The notes: generated from the sequence alone by a model not told the origin. A DNA stretch of 64,000 nucleotides from Bacteroidota bacterium (GCA_023434025.1 JAEYTL010000023.1:1-64000); one strand, 5' to 3'; shown: positions 17,679-26,776, counted from the first letter of the stretch. Translations and numbers: made by a program.

Positions 17679-18323
17679 ATGTCTTTGATTGATCACACGA
17701 TTCTTTTTGTAAAACAACAACTCCGGGATGCCGAAGGCGGTCATGATTGGTTTCATATCGAACGTGTATATAAGAACGCGGTTTTGATTGCTCAGGAGGA
17801 AACGTGTGACCTTACAGTGGTAAAATTAGGAGCGTTATTACATGATATTGCAGACGCTAAATTTCACGACGGCAATGAAGAAATTGGCCCGAAAACTGCC
17901 CGAAATTTTTTAGAAGATCAAAATGTTCCTGAAGAGATTATCGAGCATGTGGTTCAGATTGTCAAAAACATTTCGTTCAAAGGCGGTAATTTTATGAGAA
18001 CATTTACTTCTAAAGAATTGGAGATTGTGCAAGATGCCGATCGATTGGATGCTTTAGGAGCTATAGGAATTGCAAGGGCTTTTAATTATGGTGGGTTTAA
18101 AAATCGGGCATTGTACAATCCAACGATTTCTCCAAAGCTGAATATGACCAAAGAGGAATACAAAAACAGCGATTCGCCTACGCTGAATCACTTTTATGAA
18201 AAACTCCTTCTTTTAAAAGATAAAATGAACACCAAAACCGGAAAAAATTTAGCTCAGGAACGTCACCGGTTTATGGAAACATTCCTGAGCCAGTTTTATG
18301 CCGAATGGGAAGGGGAGAAGTAG
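17679..18323 (+). CDS. HD-domain phosphohydrolase
   Basis: 214 aa. The metal-binding HD pattern is complete: HDWFHIERV (first His), LLHDIADAKFHDG (HD pair), and VQDADRLDALGAIG (terminal Asp). This subfamily (YedJ/YpgQ-like) hydrolyses nucleotides or similar phosphoesters; the substrate cannot be told from sequence. It begins at the base after the DoxX stop codon and closes the lipid operon. The 100-nt gap to the convergent ATPase gene shows no clear terminator. Confidence 0.85.
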   Translation: MSLIDHTILFVKQQLRDAEGGHDWFHIERVYKNAVLIAQEETCDLTVVKLGALLHDIADAKFHDGNEEIGPKTARNFLEDQNVPEEIIEHVVQIVKNISFKGGNFMRTFTSKELEIVQDADRLDALGAIGIARAFNYGGFKNRALYNPTISPKLNMTKEEYKNSDSPTLNHFYEKLLLLKDKMNTKTGKNLAQERHRFMETFLSQFYAEWEGEK

Positions 18324-18424
18324 AAATCAGTTTTCAGTCTCCGTATCGGTTGCGATATTATCTTTTGAAAGACAACAAATCAACGAAAAATAGCCCGTTT
18401 AGATGAACGAAATTCATTTTACTT

Positions 18425-19543
18425 TTATAGCAAATAATTCCAAAAGTTTTCTTTATGAATTACTTGGGTGGTTTTCGGATGATAGTTTTCGGTGAATGAT
18501 TTGGTGAATTTTACCTTTACATTCGGATTGTACTTTATTTCATATGCTTCAATTTCGTTGTTTTTTATTTCGATAAAATCAATTTCGGCTTGTTGTGTAT
18601 TTCTCCAAAAAAAAGTGTCTTTGAACTGATTTTCATAAATTAGTTTTTTCTTTCGTTCACTGATTATAAAGTTTTCCCATAATACACCCACATCATCCCG
18701 CAGTTCAACAGGTGTAAAATTTTTGATGATTCTGTTACGCAAACCAAGATCCCAAAAATAAATTTTCCGTCCCTTTTTAACTTCGTTATCTTGATTTCTG
18801 CTAAAGGCATTTAAGCTAAAAACAATGAAATTTTTTTCAAGTATATCAATATATTTTTCTACGGTCAAGCGATTTATACCTAAATCATTACCTAAAGAAC
18901 TGTAATTTATTTCACTTCCAATTCTAAACGCTAAAAGCTGAACTAATCGCTGTAAAGAGGCTGATTTTTTTATTCCTTCGAGGTTCAGAATGTCTTTGTA
19001 TAAAAAACCGTCGACCAAATCATTTAGGATTTTTTCTTCTTTGCCAAGGTTATTAACTACTTCGGGATAATAACCGTAAACCAATCGGTGAGGCACTAAT
19101 CTTGTTTCTTCAACATAATTGGTGTGGTTAATCATTTCCTGATAGCTAAAAGGAAAGAGTTGAATTTCTTCCTTTCTCCCTACCATGCTTTCTTTGGTTT
19201 TATCGGCTAATTCAAAAGCACTGCTTCCGGAAGCAATGACCTGAATTTCGGAAAAGTTATCAACCATCCGTTTAATCAACAACCCGATATTGTGAATCAT
19301 CTGAGCTTCGTCAATCACAAGAACATTATGATTTCCGGTTAATGCTTTTAACCGGTCGGTTGTGATGTTTTCCAATAAAAGTTGCGTGTCTGGTTCATCG
19401 CCATTTAACCATAAATACGATTGGTTTTTAATGGTGTGTTTTATTAATGATGTTTTGCCCACTTGTCGTGCACCAAACACAATAATTGCCTTCCCTTTAA
19501 AAAGGTAAGAATCGATTTCTGATTGTTGTATTCGCTGTATCAT
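18425..19543 (-). CDS. AAA ATPase with DUF4143 domain
   Basis: 372 aa from ATG 19543 (MIQRIQQ); a TTG two codons earlier is also in frame. N-terminal AAA_14 domain with Walker A GARQVGKTS near residue 24, Walker B VLVIDEAQMI, and sensor IASGSSAFEL. Then comes a winged-helix-like middle (GNDLGINRLTVEKYIDIL) and a C-terminal DUF4143 region with a restriction-like core (AEIDFIE, EAYEIKY). The role of these proteins is unknown. They are common, often patchily distributed and frequently lone genes. This copy stands alone behind a very short leader and 32-bp direct repeats. Confidence 0.85.
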   Translation of the reverse strand: MIQRIQQSEIDSYLFKGKAIIVFGARQVGKTSLIKHTIKNQSYLWLNGDEPDTQLLLENITTDRLKALTGNHNVLVIDEAQMIHNIGLLIKRMVDNFSEIQVIASGSSAFELADKTKESMVGRKEEIQLFPFSYQEMINHTNYVEETRLVPHRLVYGYYPEVVNNLGKEEKILNDLVDGFLYKDILNLEGIKKSASLQRLVQLLAFRIGSEINYSSLGNDLGINRLTVEKYIDILEKNFIVFSLNAFSRNQDNEVKKGRKIYFWDLGLRNRIIKNFTPVELRDDVGVLWENFIISERKKKLIYENQFKDTFFWRNTQQAEIDFIEIKNNEIEAYEIKYNPNVKVKFTKSFTENYHPKTTQVIHKENFWNYLL

Positions 19544-19559
19544 AACCAAATTTATGATA

Positions 19560-19567
19560 CAAAGATA
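19560..19567 (-). promoter_or_regulatory. Candidate -7 element (TATCTTTG) of the DUF4143 ATPase gene
   Basis: TAnnTTTG match on the minus strand, 16 nt before ATG 19543. The predicted 5' leader is therefore very short. The direct repeats begin four bases upstream of this element. Confidence 0.55.
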
Positions 19568-19570
19568 TTA

Positions 19571-19646
19571 TAAAATGATATTATAGTATCAAAAAAATAT
19601 AATAAAATGATATTATGATATCAAAAAAATATAATAAAATGATATT
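19571..19646. repeat. 32-bp tandem repeats (iterons), 2 full copies and a partial third
   Basis: Units at 19571-19602 and 19603-19634 differ at only a few central bases; 19635-19646 begins a third. Each unit contains TAAAATGATATTA and ends in an A7 tract plus TATAA. The second unit includes the short palindrome TGATAT-TATG-ATATCA across its middle. They cover the region upstream of the ATPase -7 element, so they could be operator sites or simple slippage products. Confidence 0.85.
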
Positions 19647-19676
19647 TAAAACATTGAGCTATTCTTCGCCTGACAA

Positions 19677-20459
19677 CTATTCCCCTTTAAACTCTGCTTT
19701 TCTTTTTTCTAAAAAGGCTGTTGTACCTTCTTTAAAATCAGCTGTTCCAAATGATTTTCCAAAGTTTTTAATTTCAATGTCATAACCATTTACACCATCT
19801 TTATAATTAGCATTTACCGATTCGATTGCTTTTGCAATGGCAGCAGGAGAATTTTTAGCTATTTTTAAAGCAATTCCTTTTGTAAATTCAATCAATTCTG
19901 TTTGTGGAACCACGTGGTTTACCAAACCGTAATTTTTAGCGGTTTCGGCGTCAATCATAGCGGCACTCATAATCATTTCCATAGCCCGTCCTTTTCCAAC
20001 GAGTTGAGGCAAACGCTGTGTTCCGCCATAACCCGGAATAACGCCTAAAGTGACTTCCGGCAAGCCCATTTTGGCATTTTCAGAGGCTGTTCTGAAATGA
20101 GCTGCCATAGCTAATTCTAATCCGCCGCCAAGTGCAAAACCGTTTACGGCCGCAATAACAGGTGTGGTTAAGTTTTCAACAAAATCAAACAATAGCTCTT
20201 GTCCTTTAGCGGCTAATTTTCCGCCTTCTTCTACCGAAAAATGGGCAAACTCCGAAATGTCGGCTCCCGCTACGAATGCTTTTTCTCCACTTCCGGTGAT
20301 AATAATGACTCGCGTTGATTTGTCTTTGTCCTCAGCTTCAAAAGCGTGATGAAGTTCTTCGATAGTGGCTTTGTTCAGTGCATTTAATTTGGTAGGACGG
20401 TTGATGGTGATCAACGCAATTCCGTTTCCTTTTTCAACTAAAATATTTTCGTAATTCAT
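19677..20459 (-). CDS. Enoyl-CoA hydratase/isomerase family protein
   Basis: 260 aa, full-length crotonase fold. The oxyanion-hole segments AFVAGADISEF and FALGGGLELAMA are present, followed by GLPEVTLGVIPGYGGTQRLP, which carries the catalytic-Glu region of true hydratases (E in the LPEV segment). Likely hydrates 2-enoyl-CoA in fatty-acid or amino-acid degradation; the exact substrate cannot be told. It starts 3 nt after the histidine-kinase stop and is the last gene of the minus-strand hemH run. Confidence 0.9.
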   Translation of the reverse strand: MNYENILVEKGNGIALITINRPTKLNALNKATIEELHHAFEAEDKDKSTRVIIITGSGEKAFVAGADISEFAHFSVEEGGKLAAKGQELLFDFVENLTTPVIAAVNGFALGGGLELAMAAHFRTASENAKMGLPEVTLGVIPGYGGTQRLPQLVGKGRAMEMIMSAAMIDAETAKNYGLVNHVVPQTELIEFTKGIALKIAKNSPAAIAKAIESVNANYKDGVNGYDIEIKNFGKSFGTADFKEGTTAFLEKRKAEFKGE

Positions 20460-20462
20460 GAT

Positions 20463-21953
20463 TTATGCTGTTTGTTCGTTAGTGTTCACGGGTAGTGTTA
20501 CTGTAAAAGTGGTTCCTGTGTTTTGTTGTGATTCAAAAGTAATGGTTCCGTTATAATTTTCGATGATTTTTTTTATGATTCCCAATCCAAGCCCCATTCC
20601 ACTTGATTTAGTAGTGAATTTTGGTTCAAAAATGTGGCTTTTGTATTCTTCGGGAATTCCAATGCCGTTATCTTTTACGACAATTCTGACGATTTTGTTT
20701 CCTTCAGAAACCGATACCAGTACATTCGGATCAGGGTTGTTTTCAGAAACGGCCTGCGTAGCATTTTTTACTAAATTCGTAATGATCCGGATAAGCTGTG
20801 TTCTGTCCATGACCACATAAATTTCTTTTTTTGTTGATTCAAACAAAATGTAATTTTCGTTAAAGATTTCCAGTGCCAATTGAATTACCTCTACAATATT
20901 GATCCGTTCGTTTTGCTGTGCAGGCATCGAAGCAAAATTAGAAAAAGCATTGGCCACCGAACTCATGGTGTCAATTTGTTGTAATAAAGTTTTGGTATAA
21001 TCATCTAATTTTTGTCTTATGTTTGGATCATTTTCGTCAAATTTACGCTGAAAACTCTGAACGGTCAACCGCATAGGTGTAAGCGGATTTTTTACTTCGT
21101 GAGCTACTTGTTTGGCCATTTCCCGCCAGGCTTGTTCCCGTTCGCTCTGGGCCAGTTTTATGGCACTCTCCTCCAGTTTGTCAACCATGTTGTTGTAGGC
21201 GTCAACCAGAAGCTTTATTTCCCGGCTACTGGCCTCTAATTCAATTTTCTCATTCTTTTTGGTCAGTTGTGTTTCCGTAATCTTGTCGGAAATGGTTTTG
21301 ATTGATTTGGTAATAAAACTCGACAGAACATAAGCCAGAACACCGGAAAGCAAGAGCATGAAAGAATATACTTGCCCGAAACGAATCATGAACTTACGCA
21401 ACTCACGATCGTAATAACCGTCGTCTTCAATATAGGGGAGGTTTAAAATGGCCAGTGGTTTAAATTGTAAATCTTTAATTTCACTGTAGGAAGAAAGGTT
21501 TTTAACCCCATTAATTTCTTTCACCTCCACATACCTTTTATCCATGCTTGACTGAACAAGTCTTACGATATAATCCGGAATCGACTTTGGTTCGTCATCA
21601 ACCGCAAACGATGATTTAGATGACTTTAAAAGCTTTCCGTTCAGGTCATAAAAATTGATTTCCAGGGCATGAATATCAGAAATCTCGTGAATTTTGTCTC
21701 TTTCAGAAAAAATCAGCGGTATGTTTTCTGTTGTCAACGGATAGGTTGTGTTCTTTAAAATATAATTAATGTTTTCTTTGATGGCAGTTTCTTTTCGTTC
21801 GAGCCTTTCCTGATGGTATTCTTTCGCTTCATTTCTGAATTGAAAAATAGAAACGGAGGCAATTAATATAGAGGAGATTACAGTGAGAAAAATCATGGAA
21901 ATGAAAATTCTGACCCGAAGCGAAAGTTTACTTATTTTTTTTGATAAACTCAC
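20463..21953 (-). CDS. Membrane sensor histidine kinase, NtrY-like
   Basis: 496 aa. Two transmembrane helices (about 15-32 and 190-210) flank a ~155-residue extracytoplasmic sensor. HAMP and dimerisation regions follow, with HEVKNPLTPMRLTVQ carrying the phospho-accepting His, then ATPase boxes NLVKNATQAV (N), DNGIGIP (G1) and GMGLGLGIIKKI (G2). The HPLTP-type H-box is typical of NtrY-related kinases. The start is GTG, overlapping the hemJ TGA (GTGA). No response regulator lies nearby, so its partner is unknown. Its place behind hemJ suggests co-expression with haem synthesis. Confidence 0.9.
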   Translation of the reverse strand: MSLSKKISKLSLRVRIFISMIFLTVISSILIASVSIFQFRNEAKEYHQERLERKETAIKENINYILKNTTYPLTTENIPLIFSERDKIHEISDIHALEINFYDLNGKLLKSSKSSFAVDDEPKSIPDYIVRLVQSSMDKRYVEVKEINGVKNLSSYSEIKDLQFKPLAILNLPYIEDDGYYDRELRKFMIRFGQVYSFMLLLSGVLAYVLSSFITKSIKTISDKITETQLTKKNEKIELEASSREIKLLVDAYNNMVDKLEESAIKLAQSEREQAWREMAKQVAHEVKNPLTPMRLTVQSFQRKFDENDPNIRQKLDDYTKTLLQQIDTMSSVANAFSNFASMPAQQNERINIVEVIQLALEIFNENYILFESTKKEIYVVMDRTQLIRIITNLVKNATQAVSENNPDPNVLVSVSEGNKIVRIVVKDNGIGIPEEYKSHIFEPKFTTKSSGMGLGLGIIKKIIENYNGTITFESQQNTGTTFTVTLPVNTNEQTA

Positions 21954-22492
21954 TGGTTTTTTTCTCGAATTCGTTTATACATTTTAAAACCAATCATAAT
22001 CAGAATCGAAAAAACAAAAATTCCGATTACACCATATATCCAATTGATAGCGTTTTTTAAAATCACTAAAAAAACAACGGCAAACAAAATTAATGTAGCC
22101 CCCTCGTTCCATAACCTGAAAAAAGCAGAACTGTTTTTAACTTCATTCTTTTGCAATTGTTTAAAAATCAAATGGCATTTGATGTGATACGCATACAGTA
22201 AAACCACAAAACCTAATTTAACCAGCATCCAGTTCTGTTCTAACCAGGCAGGAATCAGATGTAAAAGCCAAAAAGCAAAAATACTGGCTAAAACAGCACT
22301 TGGCCAAGTGATAATATACCACAAACGGTATTGCATCAACTGGTATTGCTTACTTAAAATGCTTTGTTCCGGTTCAGGTTTTTCTTTGGCTTCTGCATGA
22401 TATACAAAAAGCCGGACAATATAAAACAGCCCCGCAAACCAGGTAATTACAAAGATGAGGTGTAGGGCTTTGATGTAGTTATACAATTCCAT
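21950..22492 (-). CDS. hemJ: Protoporphyrinogen IX oxidase HemJ (UPF0093)
   Basis: 180 aa with four or five transmembrane helices. The N-terminal signature is ALHLIFVITWFAGLFY then RLFVYH, containing the conserved His residues of HemJ; the KLGFVVLLYAYHIKCH segment supplies another. HemJ oxidises protoporphyrinogen IX to protoporphyrin IX, the step before ferrochelatase. I use ATG 22492 (MELYNYIKAL), which lies inside the end of the MATE gene (14-nt overlap). The presence of hemH two genes upstream supports the assignment over a generic CopD protein. Confidence 0.85.
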   Translation of the reverse strand: MELYNYIKALHLIFVITWFAGLFYIVRLFVYHAEAKEKPEPEQSILSKQYQLMQYRLWYIITWPSAVLASIFAFWLLHLIPAWLEQNWMLVKLGFVVLLYAYHIKCHLIFKQLQKNEVKNSSAFFRLWNEGATLILFAVVFLVILKNAINWIYGVIGIFVFSILIMIGFKMYKRIREKNQ

Positions 22493-23834
22493 CCGGTTTT
22501 TCAATCAGTTTAGTCGTCATTTCTTTCCGCAAAAAGTAGGCCGTGATTAGTGTAGATAAAATATCTGCAATCGGGAAAGCCACCCATACCCCAAAAATAC
22601 CAAAATAATTTGGCAAAATGAGCACCAACGGAATCAGAAAAAATCCCTGCTTGGTTAATGTTAACAATAGAGCCGGAATGGCTTTTCCTGCGGCCTGAAA
22701 ATAAGCGGCTCCGATGAGTTGAAGGGCAATGATGGGTGTGGCGGCAAAAACCCATCGCAGTGCATCCGGTGTTTCGGCAATCACATCAGCATCTTTGGTA
22801 AAAACCGAAACGATGGGTTTAGCAAAAACCAGAATCAGGATAAATATAAATGTTGCCAACACGGCAGCATATTTTATCGAGATAGAAATGGTTTCCTTTA
22901 CGCGATTGTAGTTTTCTGCTCCGTAGTTGTATCCGGCAATCGGGAGGAATCCGTGCGTAATTCCCAAAATGGGAAACAAGGCAAACATCAGCATTCTGCT
23001 GATGATTCCATAAACAACGACCGAATGCTCACCGCCATATACAAATAACGTATGGTTGATAATGATGGCCAAAATACTCACCACACCCTGACGTGAAAAG
23101 GTTACCAATCCAAGTGACGAAATTTCCTTTATGATTGATAAATCAAACCTGTAGTGATGTAATGATGGTTTTAATTCACTTTTTCGGATGAAAAACCACA
23201 GGATAAACACAAAACACATAAAATAGGAAATAGTTGTGGCTAATGCTGCTCCAAACATTCCCATATTCATGAATTTTATAAAGATAATATCGAGAAAAAT
23301 ATTCCCAAAGGCCGGAATAATCATGGCCATCATGGCAAATTTTGCTTTTCCTTCAGCCCGGATAACGTTGTTCCCCATCATGCATAAGGCTAAAAAAGGA
23401 ACTCCTATTAAAACCGGGAAAAAAAATGCTCTGGCCGGTTCCATAATTTCACCATTGGCTCCAAAAAGCAACAGAATTTCATCAGAAAACAAGAAGCCAA
23501 CTACAACAAAAAAGAATGCCAAGGCTAGCGTCATCATGATTTGATTGCTAAATGTTCTGTAGGCCTTTTCTTTGTCTATTGCTCCCAATGCCCTTGAAAT
23601 AATGGAACTTCCGCCAATTCCAATAGCCATTCCCAAGGATGAAATTAAAAACGTAATCGGCAAAACAACCGTAACGGCTGCAATAGCCAGGGAGCCAATC
23701 CATTGCCCTACAAAAATAGTGTCAACTAATATGTTGATCGACATAAATAAAATGCCAATAGAGGCCGGAACAGCTTGTTTAATCAACAGTTGTTTGATGT
23801 CGTCTGTACCTAAAGCTCCTGAAGATTGTGTCAT
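22479..23834 (-). CDS. MATE family efflux transporter
   Basis: 451 aa with twelve predicted transmembrane helices, two homologous halves and the family-typical start after LIKQAVPASIGILFMSINIL. MATE pumps export cationic drugs or metabolites with Na+ or H+. The ATG at 23834 overlaps the hemH stop (TAATG), so the two are translationally coupled. An alternative upstream start (23867) lies inside hemH and is unlikely. Being between hemH and hemJ raises the possibility of porphyrin or haem export, which is inference. Confidence 0.88.
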   Translation of the reverse strand: MTQSSGALGTDDIKQLLIKQAVPASIGILFMSINILVDTIFVGQWIGSLAIAAVTVVLPITFLISSLGMAIGIGGSSIISRALGAIDKEKAYRTFSNQIMMTLALAFFFVVVGFLFSDEILLLFGANGEIMEPARAFFFPVLIGVPFLALCMMGNNVIRAEGKAKFAMMAMIIPAFGNIFLDIIFIKFMNMGMFGAALATTISYFMCFVFILWFFIRKSELKPSLHHYRFDLSIIKEISSLGLVTFSRQGVVSILAIIINHTLFVYGGEHSVVVYGIISRMLMFALFPILGITHGFLPIAGYNYGAENYNRVKETISISIKYAAVLATFIFILILVFAKPIVSVFTKDADVIAETPDALRWVFAATPIIALQLIGAAYFQAAGKAIPALLLTLTKQGFFLIPLVLILPNYFGIFGVWVAFPIADILSTLITAYFLRKEMTTKLIEKPDGIV

Positions 23835-24871
23835 TATTCTGCAGTTTCTGTTTCGGCAAATGCCCATTGATCAATCCATCTGCTCAGGGTTTTGCACCAG
23901 TCGTCGTTGTCGTTTAAACACGGAATAGCCAAAAATTCTTCTCCGCCATGTTCTTTAAACTGATGGTTGGCTTCCATGGCAATTTCTTCCAGTGTTTCAA
24001 GACAGTCAGACACGAAAGCAGGTGTTACCACCGCTAATTTTTTAATTCCTTTATCCGGCATTTTGTTGATCTCTACATCGGTATAGGGTGTGAGCCATTT
24101 ATCTCCGGCTAAACGGGACTGAAAGGTCTGGCTGTATTTTCCTTCCGGAATGCCTAAAAACGCAACCACTTGCCTGGTCGTTTCATAACACTGGTGACGG
24201 TAGCAAAATTCATGAGCCGGTGAGGGAGTATGGCAGCAGGAGCCGTCAATTTTACAGTGGCTTTTCGTTATGTCGGTTTTACGCACATGGCGTTCCGGAA
24301 TACCGTGGTAGGAAAACAATAAATGATCGTATTCAAAATCATTCAAATGTTTTTTGATGGAATCGGATAAATTGCGGATATAGTCTTTTTGATTGTAAAA
24401 TGCCGGAAGAATCGTAAAATTCATAGTCGGGAATTTCTTTTTCCGAATTTCTTCTGCCAGAACTAAAATCGTAACGGTAGAAGCCATGGCATGTTGCGGA
24501 TACAAAGGAAAAAGCATCACTTCGGTCACCCCTTGATCATGCAATTCCTGCAAACCCGATTCAATGCTTGGTTTGCCATATCGCATGGCTAAACTTACAG
24601 GAATACTCGTGTTGGCCTGCACTTTTTTATGCATTCTTTTAGATAATACAATGAGTGGCGAACCTTCTTCCCACCAGATTTTGGCATAAGCTTCTGCCGA
24701 TTTTTTAGGTCGGGTTTGCAAAATGATTCCACGAACGATTAAGGCTCTAAGCAAAAACGGAACGTCTATCACATATTTATCCATTAAAAATTCGTCTAAA
24801 TAGGGCTTGACATCTTTCGGGGTTGGACTTTCAGGTGAGCCTAAGTTAACTAATAATACTCCTTTTTTCAT
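23834..24871 (-). CDS. hemH: Ferrochelatase
   Basis: 345 aa. Inserts Fe2+ into protoporphyrin IX, the last step of protohaem synthesis. The N-terminal KGVLLVNLGSPESPTPKDV and the active-site LLFSYHGIPERH (catalytic His) are diagnostic; the C-terminal TPAFVSDCLETLEEI holds the conserved Glu. Cys residues in SCCHTPSPAHEFC fit the extended loop seen in some bacterial ferrochelatases. First gene of the minus-strand block hemH-MATE-hemJ-kinase-hydratase. Confidence 0.96.
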   Translation of the reverse strand: MKKGVLLVNLGSPESPTPKDVKPYLDEFLMDKYVIDVPFLLRALIVRGIILQTRPKKSAEAYAKIWWEEGSPLIVLSKRMHKKVQANTSIPVSLAMRYGKPSIESGLQELHDQGVTEVMLFPLYPQHAMASTVTILVLAEEIRKKKFPTMNFTILPAFYNQKDYIRNLSDSIKKHLNDFEYDHLLFSYHGIPERHVRKTDITKSHCKIDGSCCHTPSPAHEFCYRHQCYETTRQVVAFLGIPEGKYSQTFQSRLAGDKWLTPYTDVEINKMPDKGIKKLAVVTPAFVSDCLETLEEIAMEANHQFKEHGGEEFLAIPCLNDNDDWCKTLSRWIDQWAFAETETAE

Positions 24872-24906
24872 TTTTCAGTTGCCGTTTTTATAATTATATT
24901 TTTGGA

Positions 24907-25797
24907 TTATTCTTCTAAAACCCATTTTACTAAATCATTTTCATCAATAATCGACCACGAATGCGGATGCCTGTTTCCGTTTGAGCGATAACCTCTGTTT
25001 TCCGTTTTAATCAATTCTGTTTTGTTAAAATTTCGGGTTTTTAATTCTTCGGCTAATTTCTCAATTGAATAAGCATTCAAATCTTCATAATCATTCGCTC
25101 TGTTTTCTTTCCACCAAGTGGTATCGGGTTCAGTATATAACCTCACTTTTAGATTTTTGAGAAAAATAATGTTGCGAATTGATTTTGACTCTAATGTAAA
25201 AGGTGAATTTTCTTCATATTTTGAAATTCCGGTTGAAGGATTTCCAAAGATTTTATCAAATTCTGACACAATCCATTTTGCTTCTTCAACAGATTCCGGA
25301 GCCTTATTTTTGCTGATGTTTTTTTGGGAAGTCCTGTAAAGCCCTAATAAATCTATCGGAGAATCAGCTAAAAATACTCCTTTAGGTTGTATGTTGTTTT
25401 GGGTCTGAATTAGATAACTGCTAAGCAAAAAACTCACGTTTCCTCCACTGGAAAAACCACCTATATAAACATTCTCTGATTTTAAATTCTCTTTCTCTAA
25501 AATTGAATTTAATTGGCTGGCCAGTTTTTCTTTTTCTTCTTCTTTTAAATACAAATGTTGATTAAAATTCAACATCAGTACAGAAATATTATTTTTTAAA
25601 GCGATATCATTAATCTTAAATTCGGTTTTGGTGTTTTCTGCATCACAGGGAAAACAAGGAAACAGAATTAGCAAAGCTTTTTGATTTTCAGCTTTGGCAA
25701 GTTCATATTCAATGGTTGTCGTTTTTGGGCTTGTTTTTTTTTCTGACGAAAAACAAGCTGATAACATGAGGAGTATTAAAACAGACAAAATTCGCAT
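24907..25797 (-). CDS. Putative lipoprotein, alpha/beta-hydrolase fold
   Basis: 296 aa with a lipobox (MLSAC). The mature protein shows an alpha/beta-hydrolase layout: strand ALLILFPCFPCDAE, nucleophile elbow GGFSSGGN (GxSxG), FLADSPIDL for the acidic-residue strand, and a C-terminal HPHSWS that may hold the catalytic His. Esterase or peptidase activity is likely but the substrate is unknown. It follows the AraC-type regulator gene by 11 nt on the same strand, so the regulator probably controls it. Confidence 0.75.
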   Translation of the reverse strand: MRILSVLILLMLSACFSSEKKTSPKTTTIEYELAKAENQKALLILFPCFPCDAENTKTEFKINDIALKNNISVLMLNFNQHLYLKEEEKEKLASQLNSILEKENLKSENVYIGGFSSGGNVSFLLSSYLIQTQNNIQPKGVFLADSPIDLLGLYRTSQKNISKNKAPESVEEAKWIVSEFDKIFGNPSTGISKYEENSPFTLESKSIRNIIFLKNLKVRLYTEPDTTWWKENRANDYEDLNAYSIEKLAEELKTRNFNKTELIKTENRGYRSNGNRHPHSWSIIDENDLVKWVLEE

Positions 25798-25808
25798 AAT
25801 CTAATTTC

Positions 25809-26675
25809 TTAACTGGACAATGACATTAAATATTTTTTCGGAGTGGTTCCGAATTTCTTTTTAAACGCAGCTATAAAATGCGATGCTGTGCTGTAGCCAA
25901 TTTGCACGCCTACTTCATTTACATTGTATGTGCCGCTGTCTAACAATTTTCGGGCGTATTCCATTTTATAATCAAATAAAAAACTGTAAACACTATCGCC
26001 ATAAATTTGTTTGAAACCCATTTTTAGTTTCTTTAAATTTAGACCTACTTGATCGGCTAACTCTTGTAAACCCGGTGGTTCTGCCATGTTTGCAATCACA
26101 ATTTCTTTGGCTTTTTTAATTTTCAATACGTTTTCTTCGTCAATCAAAAACGGACAATGGTCTGCGTTTGGATCTTCGTTGCGGTTAAAGTACAAACTAA
26201 GCAGTTCATAGCCTTTACCTTTGTAATAAAGATTTTTTATAGAAGCATTGAGGTTGTAATGAAAAATCTGATTGAGCACGATGGCCATTGACGGACTAAT
26301 GTTTTCTTCGGCATAATATTTTTTCTCCCGATTATCATCACTTAAAAACGGAATATATTCGGCTTCGTTTGAAAAGAGAGTGTGAAATTTCTTAATAGAA
26401 ACCAGTACCGAAATCATCCACGATTGGGGTGCAATTTCCAAATGAACAGGCAATTCTTTTTGTGGGTTATAGAGCAAAAGTGATTTTTCTTCCTTCATTT
26501 CCAAGGCATAATTTCCTTGATTAAAGATGAATTTTGCTTTTCCTTTTAATCCAAAATGAAATTGAATTAATCCCGTAGATACTTGTCTTTCAAAGCGAAC
26601 CACCTCGTCGGAATCGTTTTGAAAACGGATTAAAATAAAATCATCTTCAATTTTTATTTCTTCCTGAGAACCCAT
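25809..26675 (-). CDS. AraC family transcriptional regulator between the hem blocks
   Basis: 288 aa from ATG 26675 (MGSQEEIKIED); a TTG at 26741 would add 22 residues. The N-terminal ~170 residues are a sensing domain without a clear family. The C-terminal ~100 residues carry two helix-turn-helix units: LQELADQVGLNLKKLKMGF and VNEVGVQIGYSTASHFIAAF. The YSTASHF pattern and PKKYL end are typical. It is divergent from hemA, and its leader contains a Fur/PerR-like palindrome. Control of haem or iron genes is an inference from this position. Confidence 0.85.
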   Translation of the reverse strand: MGSQEEIKIEDDFILIRFQNDSDEVVRFERQVSTGLIQFHFGLKGKAKFIFNQGNYALEMKEEKSLLLYNPQKELPVHLEIAPQSWMISVLVSIKKFHTLFSNEAEYIPFLSDDNREKKYYAEENISPSMAIVLNQIFHYNLNASIKNLYYKGKGYELLSLYFNRNEDPNADHCPFLIDEENVLKIKKAKEIVIANMAEPPGLQELADQVGLNLKKLKMGFKQIYGDSVYSFLFDYKMEYARKLLDSGTYNVNEVGVQIGYSTASHFIAAFKKKFGTTPKKYLMSLSS

Positions 26676-26721
26676 AGCGACATTTTTTCGTATATTCTTT
26701 GGAGAGCATTTATTTTGTTTA

Positions 26722-26738
26722 TTTAGAATTATTCTAAA
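26722..26738. promoter_or_regulatory. Fur/PerR-like 8-1-8 palindrome
   Basis: TTTAGAAT-T-ATTCTAAA is a perfect inverted repeat with a one-base centre, the architecture of Fur-superfamily operators. It lies downstream of the -7 element of the AraC gene and upstream of ATG 26675, so a bound repressor could block the transcript. Confidence 0.5.
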
Positions 26739-26768
26739 CAAAGTCTTTCAAAAGCGTTGTCAATGCTA

Positions 26769-26776
26769 CAAATATA
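26769..26776 (-). promoter_or_regulatory. Candidate -7 element (TATATTTG) of the AraC gene
   Basis: TAnnTTTG match on the minus strand, about 30 bases upstream of the 8-1-8 palindrome in transcription direction. Confidence 0.5.
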
